A DNA stretch of 64,000 nt from Leuctra nigra (taxonomy: Eukaryota; Arthropoda; Insecta; Plecoptera; Leuctridae). The notes beneath the pieces are model-generated. The model did not search any database. It was given only the letters and a program-made list of their open reading frames with translations, and was not told the DNA's origin. Below, one piece after another: positions 21,436 through 29,664 of this stretch. The position numbers were made by a program, and so were the translations under genes. Where the stretch lies: contig OW203769.1 of the NCBI GenBank assembly GCA_934045905.1, forward strand, positions 17,887,705-17,951,704, written 5' to 3'. Within the stretch, counting starts at the first letter, position 1. Each line of letters begins with the position of its first letter.

Positions 21436-24357
21436 TCATTCATCAGTCTCTTCAGGAGGGCCGACCAGCATTCTGTGTATGGTGGCTCGGAATTCCTTGG
21501 TGGTCAGCCCTTTCGGAATCAGGCCGCAGTCCAGTTTGTTCCAGTCCCGAGCGGTGCGGGGAATGAAGGAATATTTACCGCAGTCTTTCTTCGTTCCCGG
21601 CTCGTGTAGGAGGCCACCTGTACCAGCTCTGCCCTCGTACCGTCGCGGGATGACCTGGCTGTTGATTTCCTGCCATCCCTGTACTCCCTCTCTTGCTCGG
21701 TACAGGTTACACAGGCGAGATTCAGTTCTTCTGAGCTCCAGCGAGTCCCATCCAAGCTCCTCCATCATATCGCTGGGGCTCTCCCACACCTTGCAGATCT
21801 CACCTTTCAAGTTCCTTTCTGTCCTCCATTTCCTTGTCCTACCGGTCACTCTCCTGGCTGCTATTCTCTGTGTTTTTTCTAGCGCCCTCTTCTCACCCTC
21901 CTTATGGGGATCCCAGACCGCTCCTCCATATTCCAGCAAGGGCCTGATGAGTGTTTTGTAGGCTTGGTTCTTTGTTTCAGATGATGTTCCGTGCAGGTTC
22001 CTCATGACGAAATTTGTGCATTTGATTCCTTTCGCAGAGACTCTACCGACTTGCTCTTTCCACTCCAATTTTCTATCTAGCCATACTCCCAGATATTTAT
22101 AACCCTCGCTGCATGTAAGGGTATGGTTGCTTATCTCGTAATGAACTATTCTAACTTCTCGCTTTCTGGAGAAGGTAACAACTTCACATTTTTCTAGGTT
22201 TAGGCACATTTTATTCGCTGTCATCCAGTGTTGAATGACATGCAAGTCGTCCTGCAGCTGCTTTACACTGTCATCCCCTTTGATGTTTGCGTAGACCACG
22301 CAGTCATCTGCAAAGAGCCGACCTTTCGATTTTATGTTCTTTGTCAGGTCGTTGATATATATCAGGAAGAGTTGCGGCCCGACTACGCTGCCTTGTGGAA
22401 CCCCCGAGGTGACGCTCGCACTTTCTGAGAGTTGGTCAGCTATCTTGACCCTTTGGGTTCGTCCCGTGAGGAAATCCTGCACCGTTCTCACCACCGCTTC
22501 GTCCTCAATGAGCGCAGCAAGCTTGGCAACGAGTATTCCATGGTCGACCTTATCGAATGCCTTTCGCATATCAAGAAAAATGGCATCAACCTCTTCATCA
22601 GCTTCAAGGGAGTTGGATAGATCTTGGACTAATCCTGTCAGTTGGGTCTCGCAAGAGTGCCCAGCCCTGAAACCGTGCTGTATGTTGGTAATTACCTCTT
22701 CAGCGTTCAACACTTGCCAGATATACCTCACCAGGAGTTTCTCAAAAACTTTGCAGACTGCTGAGGTGAGGCTTATCGGTCGATAGTTGGTGAGCCGACA
22801 TTTCTCGCCACCCTTGAAGACCGGAATTACGATGGCCTCTTTCCAGAGAAGGGGTACCCTTCCGTCTCTCAGTATGCGCTTGAATAAGTATTCCAGGTAG
22901 ATGGCAATGTCCAGGTCGCAGATTTTCAGCAGTGTGTTCGTTAGTCCGTCGCCTCCAGGCGCTTTACCGTTCTTTAGCTTCCTGATAACGTGTAGGATTC
23001 CCGTGGAATGCACTGCCATCGGAAACGATCCTCTTCTGGAACAGCACAGCGCTGGGGTCGCAGATGGAGCTGAAGATGACGTGTTAAAGACCTTGGCGTA
23101 AAATGAATTTAGAGCGTTTGCCTTGTCCTTGCTGGAAGCTATCTCATTTCCATCGGTGCCAATTAACGTGGGAATAACTCGGTCTCCTCCCTTCTGCTGT
23201 CGGATGTGCTTGTACAGTCTGGCCCAGCCCCCTCCATCATCTTCCTTGCTGAACATACTCCTCATGTAAAGATCCTTTGCCTTGGACTTGGCCCTGTTGA
23301 GCTCAGCTGTGGTCGAATACAGTTTTGCCCTCTGCGATCTGTTTCGTCTGCTTACGTTGAAAAGGACCCTGGCTTTCCTCTTCAGCTTCTTAATACTGGT
23401 GTTATAGTAGGGAGAGTCTTGGTTCGCCTTCACTCTCTTCTGCGGGATGTGCTTCTTCATCGCTGCGGACACTATGCATAGCATAGACTCCCACATCGAA
23501 TCAATGCTTGAGTGGTCAGCTAGGGCCCATGTCTGAAAGCTCGTCCAGAGCTCTTCCCTCAGACCCCTTATGTCAGCCTTCTTGTAGCACCACAGTGTAG
23601 CTTCTTCCTCTGTACTCTTCTGGAGTTTGTTCGCCGTTAGGATGTCCACTACCACTGCTCTATGGTCACTGAGCTCCAGGTCCAGGACCTCACTCCTACA
23701 GATAAGGTTGTGGGGCTTCACCAGGACCACGTCTAGAAGGTTGCTTCTGTCGGCTGTGATGGCTCTCGTACCCTCCGAGACAGCTTGTTCGTATCCCAAG
23801 TTCATGATCCTGGACACCATTTCTTGCTTGCCCGAGCCTGCGCCAGTTGTAACTCCCGGGATCCATTTCACATTTGGGAGATTCAGGTCTCCGGCAATGA
23901 TGCTCCGGTGTCGCGCTCCAAAACAACTTAGTTTCGTCTCGAGCTGTCGAAGGAATTCAGTGGCACCTTCCCCACTTCTGTACACCCCGATGATGTCGGT
24001 GACTTCACCTGTGGGGCGGGTGGCTCGTACACAGAGAATCTCCATTTCCTCGTCGGCCCACATTATCTTTCCAGCCTCGTCGGATGATGTGCCTATGAGT
24101 ACACCTCCCCCATGTCGATCTCTGTCCCTCCTGTGGACGGCAAAGCCCGGCACACTGACCTCACTGTCTTTTATGTCAGCACACAGCCATGTTTCGACTA
24201 CAACAAACACATTGGGGCTGCATGCCTCGACAATTGTTCTAAGCTTGTCGATTTTGTGGACAAGACTTCTTGCGTTGACAAGCAGGATGCGCAGTATGTG
24301 AGATGCAGATTTCGATGCTGGAGGGCAAACATATAGCACGTTCCCCATGTCCTTCAT
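21436..24357 (-). CDS. LINE ORF2: APE endonuclease and reverse transcriptase
   Basis: 973 residues counted from ATG at 24357-24355, which overlaps the ORF1 stop as ATGA. It would nick target DNA and copy the element's RNA there. The endonuclease domain (about 22-240) shows NARSL (N29), ETW (E55), HGGGV, GDLNLP (D157), LLDVVL and the SDH motif (230-232). The reverse transcriptase (about 500-760) shows NYRPISL, HGFRAGHSCETQL, FLDMRKAFDKVDH (D596), SGVPQGSVVGP and the catalytic FADD (682-685). A thumb with YLGVWLDRKLEW and a C-terminal region follow. The motif set fits the CR1/L2/Jockey group; CR1-like is preferred because ORF1 carries a PHD finger and an SGNH domain. A longer reading from TTG 24417 is possible but less likely. 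All catalytic residues seen are intact. Confidence 0.93.
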   Translation of the reverse strand: MKDMGNVLYVCPPASKSASHILRILLVNARSLVHKIDKLRTIVEACSPNVFVVVETWLCADIKDSEVSVPGFAVHRRDRDRHGGGVLIGTSSDEAGKIMWADEEMEILCVRATRPTGEVTDIIGVYRSGEGATEFLRQLETKLSCFGARHRSIIAGDLNLPNVKWIPGVTTGAGSGKQEMVSRIMNLGYEQAVSEGTRAITADRSNLLDVVLVKPHNLICRSEVLDLELSDHRAVVVDILTANKLQKSTEEEATLWCYKKADIRGLREELWTSFQTWALADHSSIDSMWESMLCIVSAAMKKHIPQKRVKANQDSPYYNTSIKKLKRKARVLFNVSRRNRSQRAKLYSTTAELNRAKSKAKDLYMRSMFSKEDDGGGWARLYKHIRQQKGGDRVIPTLIGTDGNEIASSKDKANALNSFYAKVFNTSSSAPSATPALCCSRRGSFPMAVHSTGILHVIRKLKNGKAPGGDGLTNTLLKICDLDIAIYLEYLFKRILRDGRVPLLWKEAIVIPVFKGGEKCRLTNYRPISLTSAVCKVFEKLLVRYIWQVLNAEEVITNIQHGFRAGHSCETQLTGLVQDLSNSLEADEEVDAIFLDMRKAFDKVDHGILVAKLAALIEDEAVVRTVQDFLTGRTQRVKIADQLSESASVTSGVPQGSVVGPQLFLIYINDLTKNIKSKGRLFADDCVVYANIKGDDSVKQLQDDLHVIQHWMTANKMCLNLEKCEVVTFSRKREVRIVHYEISNHTLTCSEGYKYLGVWLDRKLEWKEQVGRVSAKGIKCTNFVMRNLHGTSSETKNQAYKTLIRPLLEYGGAVWDPHKEGEKRALEKTQRIAARRVTGRTRKWRTERNLKGEICKVWESPSDMMEELGWDSLELRRTESRLCNLYRAREGVQGWQEINSQVIPRRYEGRAGTGGLLHEPGTKKDCGKYSFIPRTARDWNKLDCGLIPKGLTTKEFRATIHRMLVGPPEETDE
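24354..24357 (-). promoter_or_regulatory. ATGA stop-start overlap between LINE ORF1 and ORF2
   Basis: ORF1 ends GAA TGA and ORF2 begins ATG AAG within the same GAATGAAGG, sharing two bases. Overlaps of this kind are known in some LINEs to allow translation termination-reinitiation. That use here is inferred. Confidence 0.6.
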
Positions 24358-27050
24358 TCCCTCGTCCTCCACCAGTTTCCCGGGGAACTTGGTCTGTGGG
24401 TAAGCTGTTTGAAGCAAGTCAGCCAGTGGTGAACGCCTGCTTTGTTTAACTTAGAACGGTCCTGGCACCACATTTTTTCCTCCATAGAGAGGCCAGGGTC
24501 GAGGAATGAATGTCCCCTACTTCCTGACTCATCCCTGATTATGAAGTTGGAAATATTACACGCTTCTCTACCTAGGTCAGCCCGAGGGGGAAGCCCACTG
24601 GTGCATATTACGGCACCTCTGAATTTGTCTTCTACCATCCTTAAAAGATTGCGGTAATCATTGGCCAGGTTGGCTTCATCTATTCCTGCCAGTAGGTCAT
24701 GTGTTCCTACCTGTAGGAATACATTGTCATACGTCTGCCTGGGATCCAGTCCATTCAAGTGGGCCGTGATTTCACTGGTACGGATCCCGGGAAGGATCCA
24801 GGCTTCGTCTTCTTTCCATTGGTAAAAGTTATGTGTGTTGGAAATCGTATCATCCGAGATAATTATACTACGTTTCCTGTTGAGGATAGGCTTTGGAGTT
24901 GGTACTGGTGGGGCCGGGGGACCATACGGAGGGAATGGATTGGTATTGGAGGATGCTACTGGCTGTTGTGAGTGTAGCTGTGGTACTTGTGAAGGACTGG
25001 TTTGCGCCTGCTGAATAATCGGCATCCTGGGGCCCCAGGGGGGCGTTAGTGAGGTGAGAAGGTCCTCTTGTTGGTGGTGGTGATTTTTTACCAGCGTGGG
25101 CCACATTTGTCTTGCCGCACTTGTCAGCTGATGAATTGCTTGTGGCTGAGGGATGATGTTCCTAGATGGTATGAAGGTCCTTGTTTGTATAGGGGCTTCA
25201 CCAGGGCGGGGTCCCTTTTGAGTTGACCGCTTCTTTCTCCCGGGCTTGATCAACTGCGCTGTTCCACTATGCTGAGGTTGGAAGAGTGGTGACGTTCTCA
25301 GTGTCGTCTGCTGCTGCGTTGACTTGGGCTTCGGTGAACCTGGTGGTTGCTCCAGTGGTAAAGGCAGTGTTGTATGCTGAAGGGGCTCGGGCAGGGGTGA
25401 TGTTGTCGGCTGCCGCTGCTCAACTTCGGTGTTGCTTGCTAAGGAGTTGCCTACTTGAGAGGATCTGGCTGTCGGGATGTTGGTGACTTCCCCCACTGGG
25501 ACGTTCTGCAGCTGCTCCTGTCCCTGCTCCCTGTCCTCACCAGGGGGACGTGTTGGTGGAACCTGCATCTCTGATTGTAGCTGCGCAGCATGAATCGAGG
25601 GTTGTGGTAACGGCATCGACTGCTCAAGTATCCTACGCAGGAGTGACTGATGGGTAGGGACTGGGACTGGCTGCAGCAAGGGCATTGGCTGCGGCTGTGA
25701 AGACTGTGTAGCGAGGGGTCTGGTCGATGTATTTGTCTTCCTGTTCTTCCCTGCTGTCCAGTTGGTGCTCCTGCTTGTCTGCAGACCCAGTCCGGCTTCC
25801 ATGCTGTAGACTTGTATGTTTATGTCCTCGTCTGCAAAAACCTCTTCGATTGTGCTTTTCACCAGCGGCCAGCCCATTCTGTCAAGCCCACATCCTATTA
25901 ATGGTATGGCCAGTTTTCTGATGGATTTCTTCACGCACGTCTTTCTCAGGTTTTTTATTGCGTTAACAAAGTCGAAGAGATATGGTTTCTGATAGTATCG
26001 TGGTTTGGTGATCATATGGAGGATCGTCCTATTCTCAACCACTTGCACTGCTACCTCCCCCACAGTCTTCCGTTGTGTCCGCAGGGCATCAGTGCCTCCA
26101 TATTTGGTTTTAATTACCGCAGCAATACCCTCCGACATCTTAAAATCCGCCGATACACAGTGGGCCAGAGCGTAATCCTCATCTGAATCGAAAAGATTTC
26201 CAGCTATTTCCTCCAAATTCAGTTTACGCTTAGGGTCTGACTGCTTTATTGCATTGATGATTTTCGGGGTTGGTGATGCTATGTTCTTATGGGAAGGGGG
26301 TGTTGCAGTATCTTTAGGAGTATGTGATGTTACTTGTGATGTATGTGGTGTTGCAGTATCTTTAGGAGTATGTGATGTTACTTTGATATCACTGGTGGTA
26401 GCGGTGAAGTGAACCAGAGCGTTACGTAGGTCCCTTACTTCCATGGCTAGGGCTTGGAGGGTGCTCTTTGTACGCTCTTGTTCCTGACTGTTATTTTGGA
26501 GGATTCCTTCAAACTTTGATAAAGAACTCATCCACATACCTGAGGCGCCAGTTTCTGTTTTCTTATCACGATGGAGAACACTACATGGTTTACACCACCA
26601 CTGCGATTCTCTTATAGAGCTCAGCACGGCATACTGTTTGTCTGTGATGTTAATGCAGATTGAGTGAGCCCACTTGTTACAATAACCATCACAGCCTACT
26701 GCTTTATCGGATTCATTGACTTCTGTTTTACAAACAAGGCAATATGTAGACTGAGCGGAATTTGTATCTACATCCTTGGAAACTACTGTAGGTGCGCCTA
26801 TTGCATCAGTATTGATCTGTTCTGCAGTACTCTTCAGTGTCCTCCTAACAGCACCTCTACCATTCCCATTCCTAGGGTCTATGGTGTTTAGTTGTGGCTT
26901 GTTACCAACTATTTCTACTACTGGTTCTTCATTGGTCTTAGCTTCATTGTGATCGGCGTGTTTAACCCCACTTTCACTTTCCGTCACACGAGATTCTAAA
27001 CAGTCATTCGTACTCTGCTGTGTGTTATCTAATTCTACATTAGAATACAT
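24354..27050 (-). CDS. LINE ORF1: PHD finger, TARG1/OARD1-like macrodomain and degenerate SGNH domain
   Basis: 898 residues from ATG 27050-27048 to TGA 24354-24356. A PHD-type finger spans C104-C156 (CLVC, then GYCNKWAHSIC, then WWCKPC). A short helical stretch at 175-215 may be a coiled coil. Residues about 278-420 form a macrodomain of the TARG1/OARD1 type: NLF, LAHCVSADFKMSEGIA, KYGG, GEVA, HMITK and GCGLDRMGW. The two residues used by TARG1 to release ADP-ribose, Lys and Asp, are present as K349 and D390. Residues 430-720 are Pro/Gln-rich and disordered. Residues about 725-890 resemble the SGNH esterase of CR1 ORF1 (QVGTHDLL, KLNKAGVHHW), but the GDS serine and DxxH histidine appear replaced. 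As ORF1 protein it probably binds RNA or chromatin. The macrodomain role is inferred. Confidence 0.85.
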   Translation of the reverse strand: MYSNVELDNTQQSTNDCLESRVTESESGVKHADHNEAKTNEEPVVEIVGNKPQLNTIDPRNGNGRGAVRRTLKSTAEQINTDAIGAPTVVSKDVDTNSAQSTYCLVCKTEVNESDKAVGCDGYCNKWAHSICINITDKQYAVLSSIRESQWWCKPCSVLHRDKKTETGASGMWMSSLSKFEGILQNNSQEQERTKSTLQALAMEVRDLRNALVHFTATTSDIKVTSHTPKDTATPHTSQVTSHTPKDTATPPSHKNIASPTPKIINAIKQSDPKRKLNLEEIAGNLFDSDEDYALAHCVSADFKMSEGIAAVIKTKYGGTDALRTQRKTVGEVAVQVVENRTILHMITKPRYYQKPYLFDFVNAIKNLRKTCVKKSIRKLAIPLIGCGLDRMGWPLVKSTIEEVFADEDINIQVYSMEAGLGLQTSRSTNWTAGKNRKTNTSTRPLATQSSQPQPMPLLQPVPVPTHQSLLRRILEQSMPLPQPSIHAAQLQSEMQVPPTRPPGEDREQGQEQLQNVPVGEVTNIPTARSSQVGNSLASNTEVEQRQPTTSPLPEPLQHTTLPLPLEQPPGSPKPKSTQQQTTLRTSPLFQPQHSGTAQLIKPGRKKRSTQKGPRPGEAPIQTRTFIPSRNIIPQPQAIHQLTSAARQMWPTLVKNHHHQQEDLLTSLTPPWGPRMPIIQQAQTSPSQVPQLHSQQPVASSNTNPFPPYGPPAPPVPTPKPILNRKRSIIISDDTISNTHNFYQWKEDEAWILPGIRTSEITAHLNGLDPRQTYDNVFLQVGTHDLLAGIDEANLANDYRNLLRMVEDKFRGAVICTSGLPPRADLGREACNISNFIIRDESGSRGHSFLDPGLSMEEKMWCQDRSKLNKAGVHHWLTCFKQLTHRPSSPGNWWRTRE

Positions 27051-27059
27051 TTTAGTAAG

Positions 27060-28280
27060 AAGTAGGTACTTACAATGTAGTACACCTCAGAATTTACAAC
27101 TTAATTATGAAAGAACCTAGTAAAACTTGCTGGAGTGACAGGAGTCCAGTGTCAAGCCCAGTCATCTCTGGGCAGTCATTGGCTCCTCTCTTTTGTTCGG
27201 AAGATCCGATGATTGTTGTAAGACATGAATTATATGAATTGCAATTAATTTAGCACCTTTGGTGTAATTATTGCAAGATAAAGCATTCAAGTTGAATTCG
27301 GTACATGAGGAGCAGAATGCCGGTAGTCAATTAGGACTAAATAATTATTCAGCTCAAAAGCACTTCATCCCTCATTCATTGAACAATATTTGTAATGGTG
27401 TTGAATACGTTGTACCTCAATAAAACTAAATTTGTTAACATCAGTCAAACAAAAGGCAATGGTTAGATCTTGATTGCATCATTCCAGAAGGGTGCAAGGA
27501 CGAGACAATTGAGAAAATTGACTTCCGGCCTTCTACCTCTGAGTTACAGAAATATGAACAAATATGTATTATAATGTGCCTCTGCATCCAGAGTTGAATC
27601 ATTGTCCGGGCTCTTCCGAGATTCTTGAAATGTGAGATCACAGCTGCATGTTTGGGTTTACTGTCAACTACCTGCCTGTTTACGACCTGCCAGACCAGCC
27701 GTGACTGTTTATGAGTTTGTGAGACCGAGAGACAGAGATAGATACATCTCCCTCTCTCTCTCGCACTCACACAAAGAATGTTACAACCGGAGAAATAGGT
27801 TTGCTTATAAAAGCAATACATCCGTGCTCAACGAGCTCTCTGAGAGCACTGCGCTGATGGCGGTAGAACTTGGCATCATATAGGTAAAATCCGCCTTAAG
27901 TATAGGATTCTTAATATTTTTGCCTTCCTGGCTGCCAGGAATGGAATGTTGATGCAGAATAAAGGTCACTGTGTTGAGAGGGGGCCGCTACTACCTGCTC
28001 AGTCCATCCTTGTCTCTCTATTGTTCTTCTCCCTCACCGAGGGAGGTTTGGGTAGAGGGGTCTTGAATGTCTGCACTGCAACCCTACCCTCTCTTTCACT
28101 CGACTTTTAGCTTGGTCAGAAGCAACAACTCACAGAATTCATAGCCGTTGCAATGTGTTAGTAAAGATAATTGGATTGTTAATAATAAGTCAACACTTAT
28201 TTTAATTGTCTTTTTAAAGAAAATTAATACAATGTTTAATCCAGTGATAAGTTAATAACATTTAATTCATTATTATAAAC
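27060..28280. other. LINE 5' region and non-coding sequence
   Basis: 27505-27560 repeats the segment GAGAAAATTGACTT then CGGCCTTCTACCTCTGA found at 19345-19395. 27720-27770 is CT-rich. No gene is supported. Confidence 0.5.
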
Positions 28281-29205
28281 TGTGTCCTCTATCGCAACGT
28301 GTCCGTCTTCTAATGTAATTGCTGTTTGTCTTTACAGAAGAAGTTAAACTGTGTCCTCAATCGCAACGTGTCCGTCTTCTAATGTAATTGCTGTTTGTCT
28401 TTACAGAAGAAGTTAAACTGTGTCCTCAATCGCAACGTGTCCGTCTTCTATGTTATTGTGTTTGTATTTACAGAAGGAGTTAAACTGTGTCCTCTATCGC
28501 ACGTGTCCGTCTTCTAATGTGAAGTGTTTGTCTTTACAGAAGAAGTTAAACGGTGTCCTCAATCGCAACGTGTCCGTATTCTATGTTATTGTGTTTGTAT
28601 TTACAGAAGGAGTTAAACTGTGTCCTCTATCGCACGTGTCCGTCTTCTAATGTGAAGTGTTTGTCTTTATAGAAGAAGTTAAACGGTGTCCTCAATCGCA
28701 ACGTGTCCGTCTTCTTTGTGATTGTGTTTGTATTTACAGAAGGAGTTAAACTGTGTCCTCTATCGCACGTGTCCGTCTTCTAATGTGAAGTGTTTGTCTT
28801 TACAGAAGAAGTTAAACGGTGTCCTCTATCGCACGTGTCCGTCTTCTATGTTATTGTATTTGTCTTTACAGAAGGAGTTAAACGGTGTCCTCAATCGCAA
28901 CGTGTCCGTCTTCTTTGTGATTGTGTTTGTCTTTACAGAAGGAGTTTAACTGTATCCTCTATCGCACGTGTCCGTCTTCTCTGTGATTGCTGTTTGTCTT
29001 TACAGAAGAAGTTAAACGGTGTCCTCTATCGCACGTGTCCGTCTTCTATGTTACCTATTGTATTTGTCTTTATAGAAGAAGTTAAACGGTGTCCTCTATC
29101 GCAACGTGTCCGTCTTCTATGTGATTGTGCTTGTCTTAACAGAAGGAGTTAAACGGTGTCCTCTATCACAACGTGTCCGTCTTCTATGTGATTGTGTGTC
29201 CGTCT
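28281..29205 (+). repeat. 65-69-bp minisatellite, about 14 units, intron-3'-end-like
   Basis: The unit reads GTCCTCTATCGCAACGTG, TCCGTCTTCTAATGT, then TGTTTGTCTTTACAG, AAGAAGTTAAAC. Copies begin with GTCCGTCTTC at 28301, 28370, 28439 and 28504 and so on to about 29203. Each unit contains a CTAAT branch-point-like word, a pyrimidine tract and CAG, the order seen at intron 3' ends. The open frames through it are repeat artefacts. Confidence 0.85.
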
Positions 29206-29339
29206 AGTTAACTCATTACTGTGAATCTTTCATGACTGTTTTTTGTAATTAATTCATTAGAGTAAATTTGACCTCCAATAGGTAGTTGGGATAGATACTG
29301 GCTTTGTCAGAATATTTTTAAAGTGAATGCCACAGATTA

Positions 29340-29664
29340 GGATTTCTGAAATACTCTCAAGCCAACTGTGAGTAATTTAATTATTGTACAGAGTAAATGG
29401 TCATAGTTAATCACCCAGAGTAAATAGTCATAGTAATTAATCCATAGTAAAAGTCTCAAATAACTCTCACTTATGTTTAAGAGATTTGACAGAGTTAACC
29501 CAGAGTAAAATGGTCATAGTTAATCACCCAGAGTAAAATGGTCATAGTTAATCATGCAGAGTAAATAGTCATAGTAATTCATCCATAGTAAAAGTCTAAA
29601 AAAACTCTCAGTCTTACTGAGAGTTTTTTTTTGATAGTTTTTTGATAGTTATTTTTCATAAGGG
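29340..29664. repeat. Right subterminal array of element II
   Basis: Repeats of GAGTAAA(A)TGGTCATAGTTAATC (about 29393, 29505, 29533) and related AGTCATAGTAATTAATCC words, ending with ACTCTCAGTCTTACTGAGAGT and GATAGTT copies before ATAAGGG. They mirror 16197-16650. Confidence 0.75.

Larger units (their letters stand above)
20825..27400 (-). mobile_element. Apparently full-length CR1/L2-like LINE retrotransposon
   Basis: Two long, intact, overlapping ORFs on the minus strand (ORF1 27050-24354, ORF2 24357-21436) encode a PHD-macro-SGNH protein and an APE endonuclease plus reverse transcriptase. The 3' end is marked on the plus strand by two T-runs (about 20831-20870), i.e. an A-rich tail, about 570 bp after ORF2. 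The 5' boundary is uncertain, between about 27060 and 27440. I found no clear target duplication. Both ORFs lack stops and frameshifts, so recent activity is plausible. Confidence 0.85.
16197..29664. mobile_element. CCC-ended TIR element II (13.5 kb) with subterminal motif arrays
   Basis: The left end CCCTTATGAAAA followed by AACTATCA (16197) is mirrored at the right end, ATAAGGG (29664). GG flanks both sides. The first ~450 bp and last ~320 bp are packed with alternating half-sites of the TGATAGTT/AACTATGA and TTAACTCT/AGAGTAAA types. Inside lie an intact LINE (about 20830-27400), a minisatellite (28281-29205) and SINE-like sequence. No transposase is found, so it is either non-autonomous or two ends of related elements. 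Confidence 0.6.

Noticed and set aside
22334..24301. Plus-strand frames up to 224 codons
   Set aside because: Antisense to intact LINE ORF2 and without recognised motifs.
19345..27560. Direct repeats (CGGCCTTCTACCTCTGA at 19345-19395 and 27505-27560) as LTRs or target duplications of the LINE
   Set aside because: They are far longer than target duplications, diverged, not at the LINE boundaries and part of a dispersed repeat also at 42150-42365.
28420..29152. Overlapping open frames of 75-120 codons on the plus strand
   Set aside because: They are translations of the ~66-bp minisatellite. The same peptide recurs in shifted frames and follows the DNA unit.
28281..29205. CRISPR-like appearance of regular repeats
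   Set aside because: Units abut with no unique spacers, there are no cas genes, and the DNA is eukaryotic.
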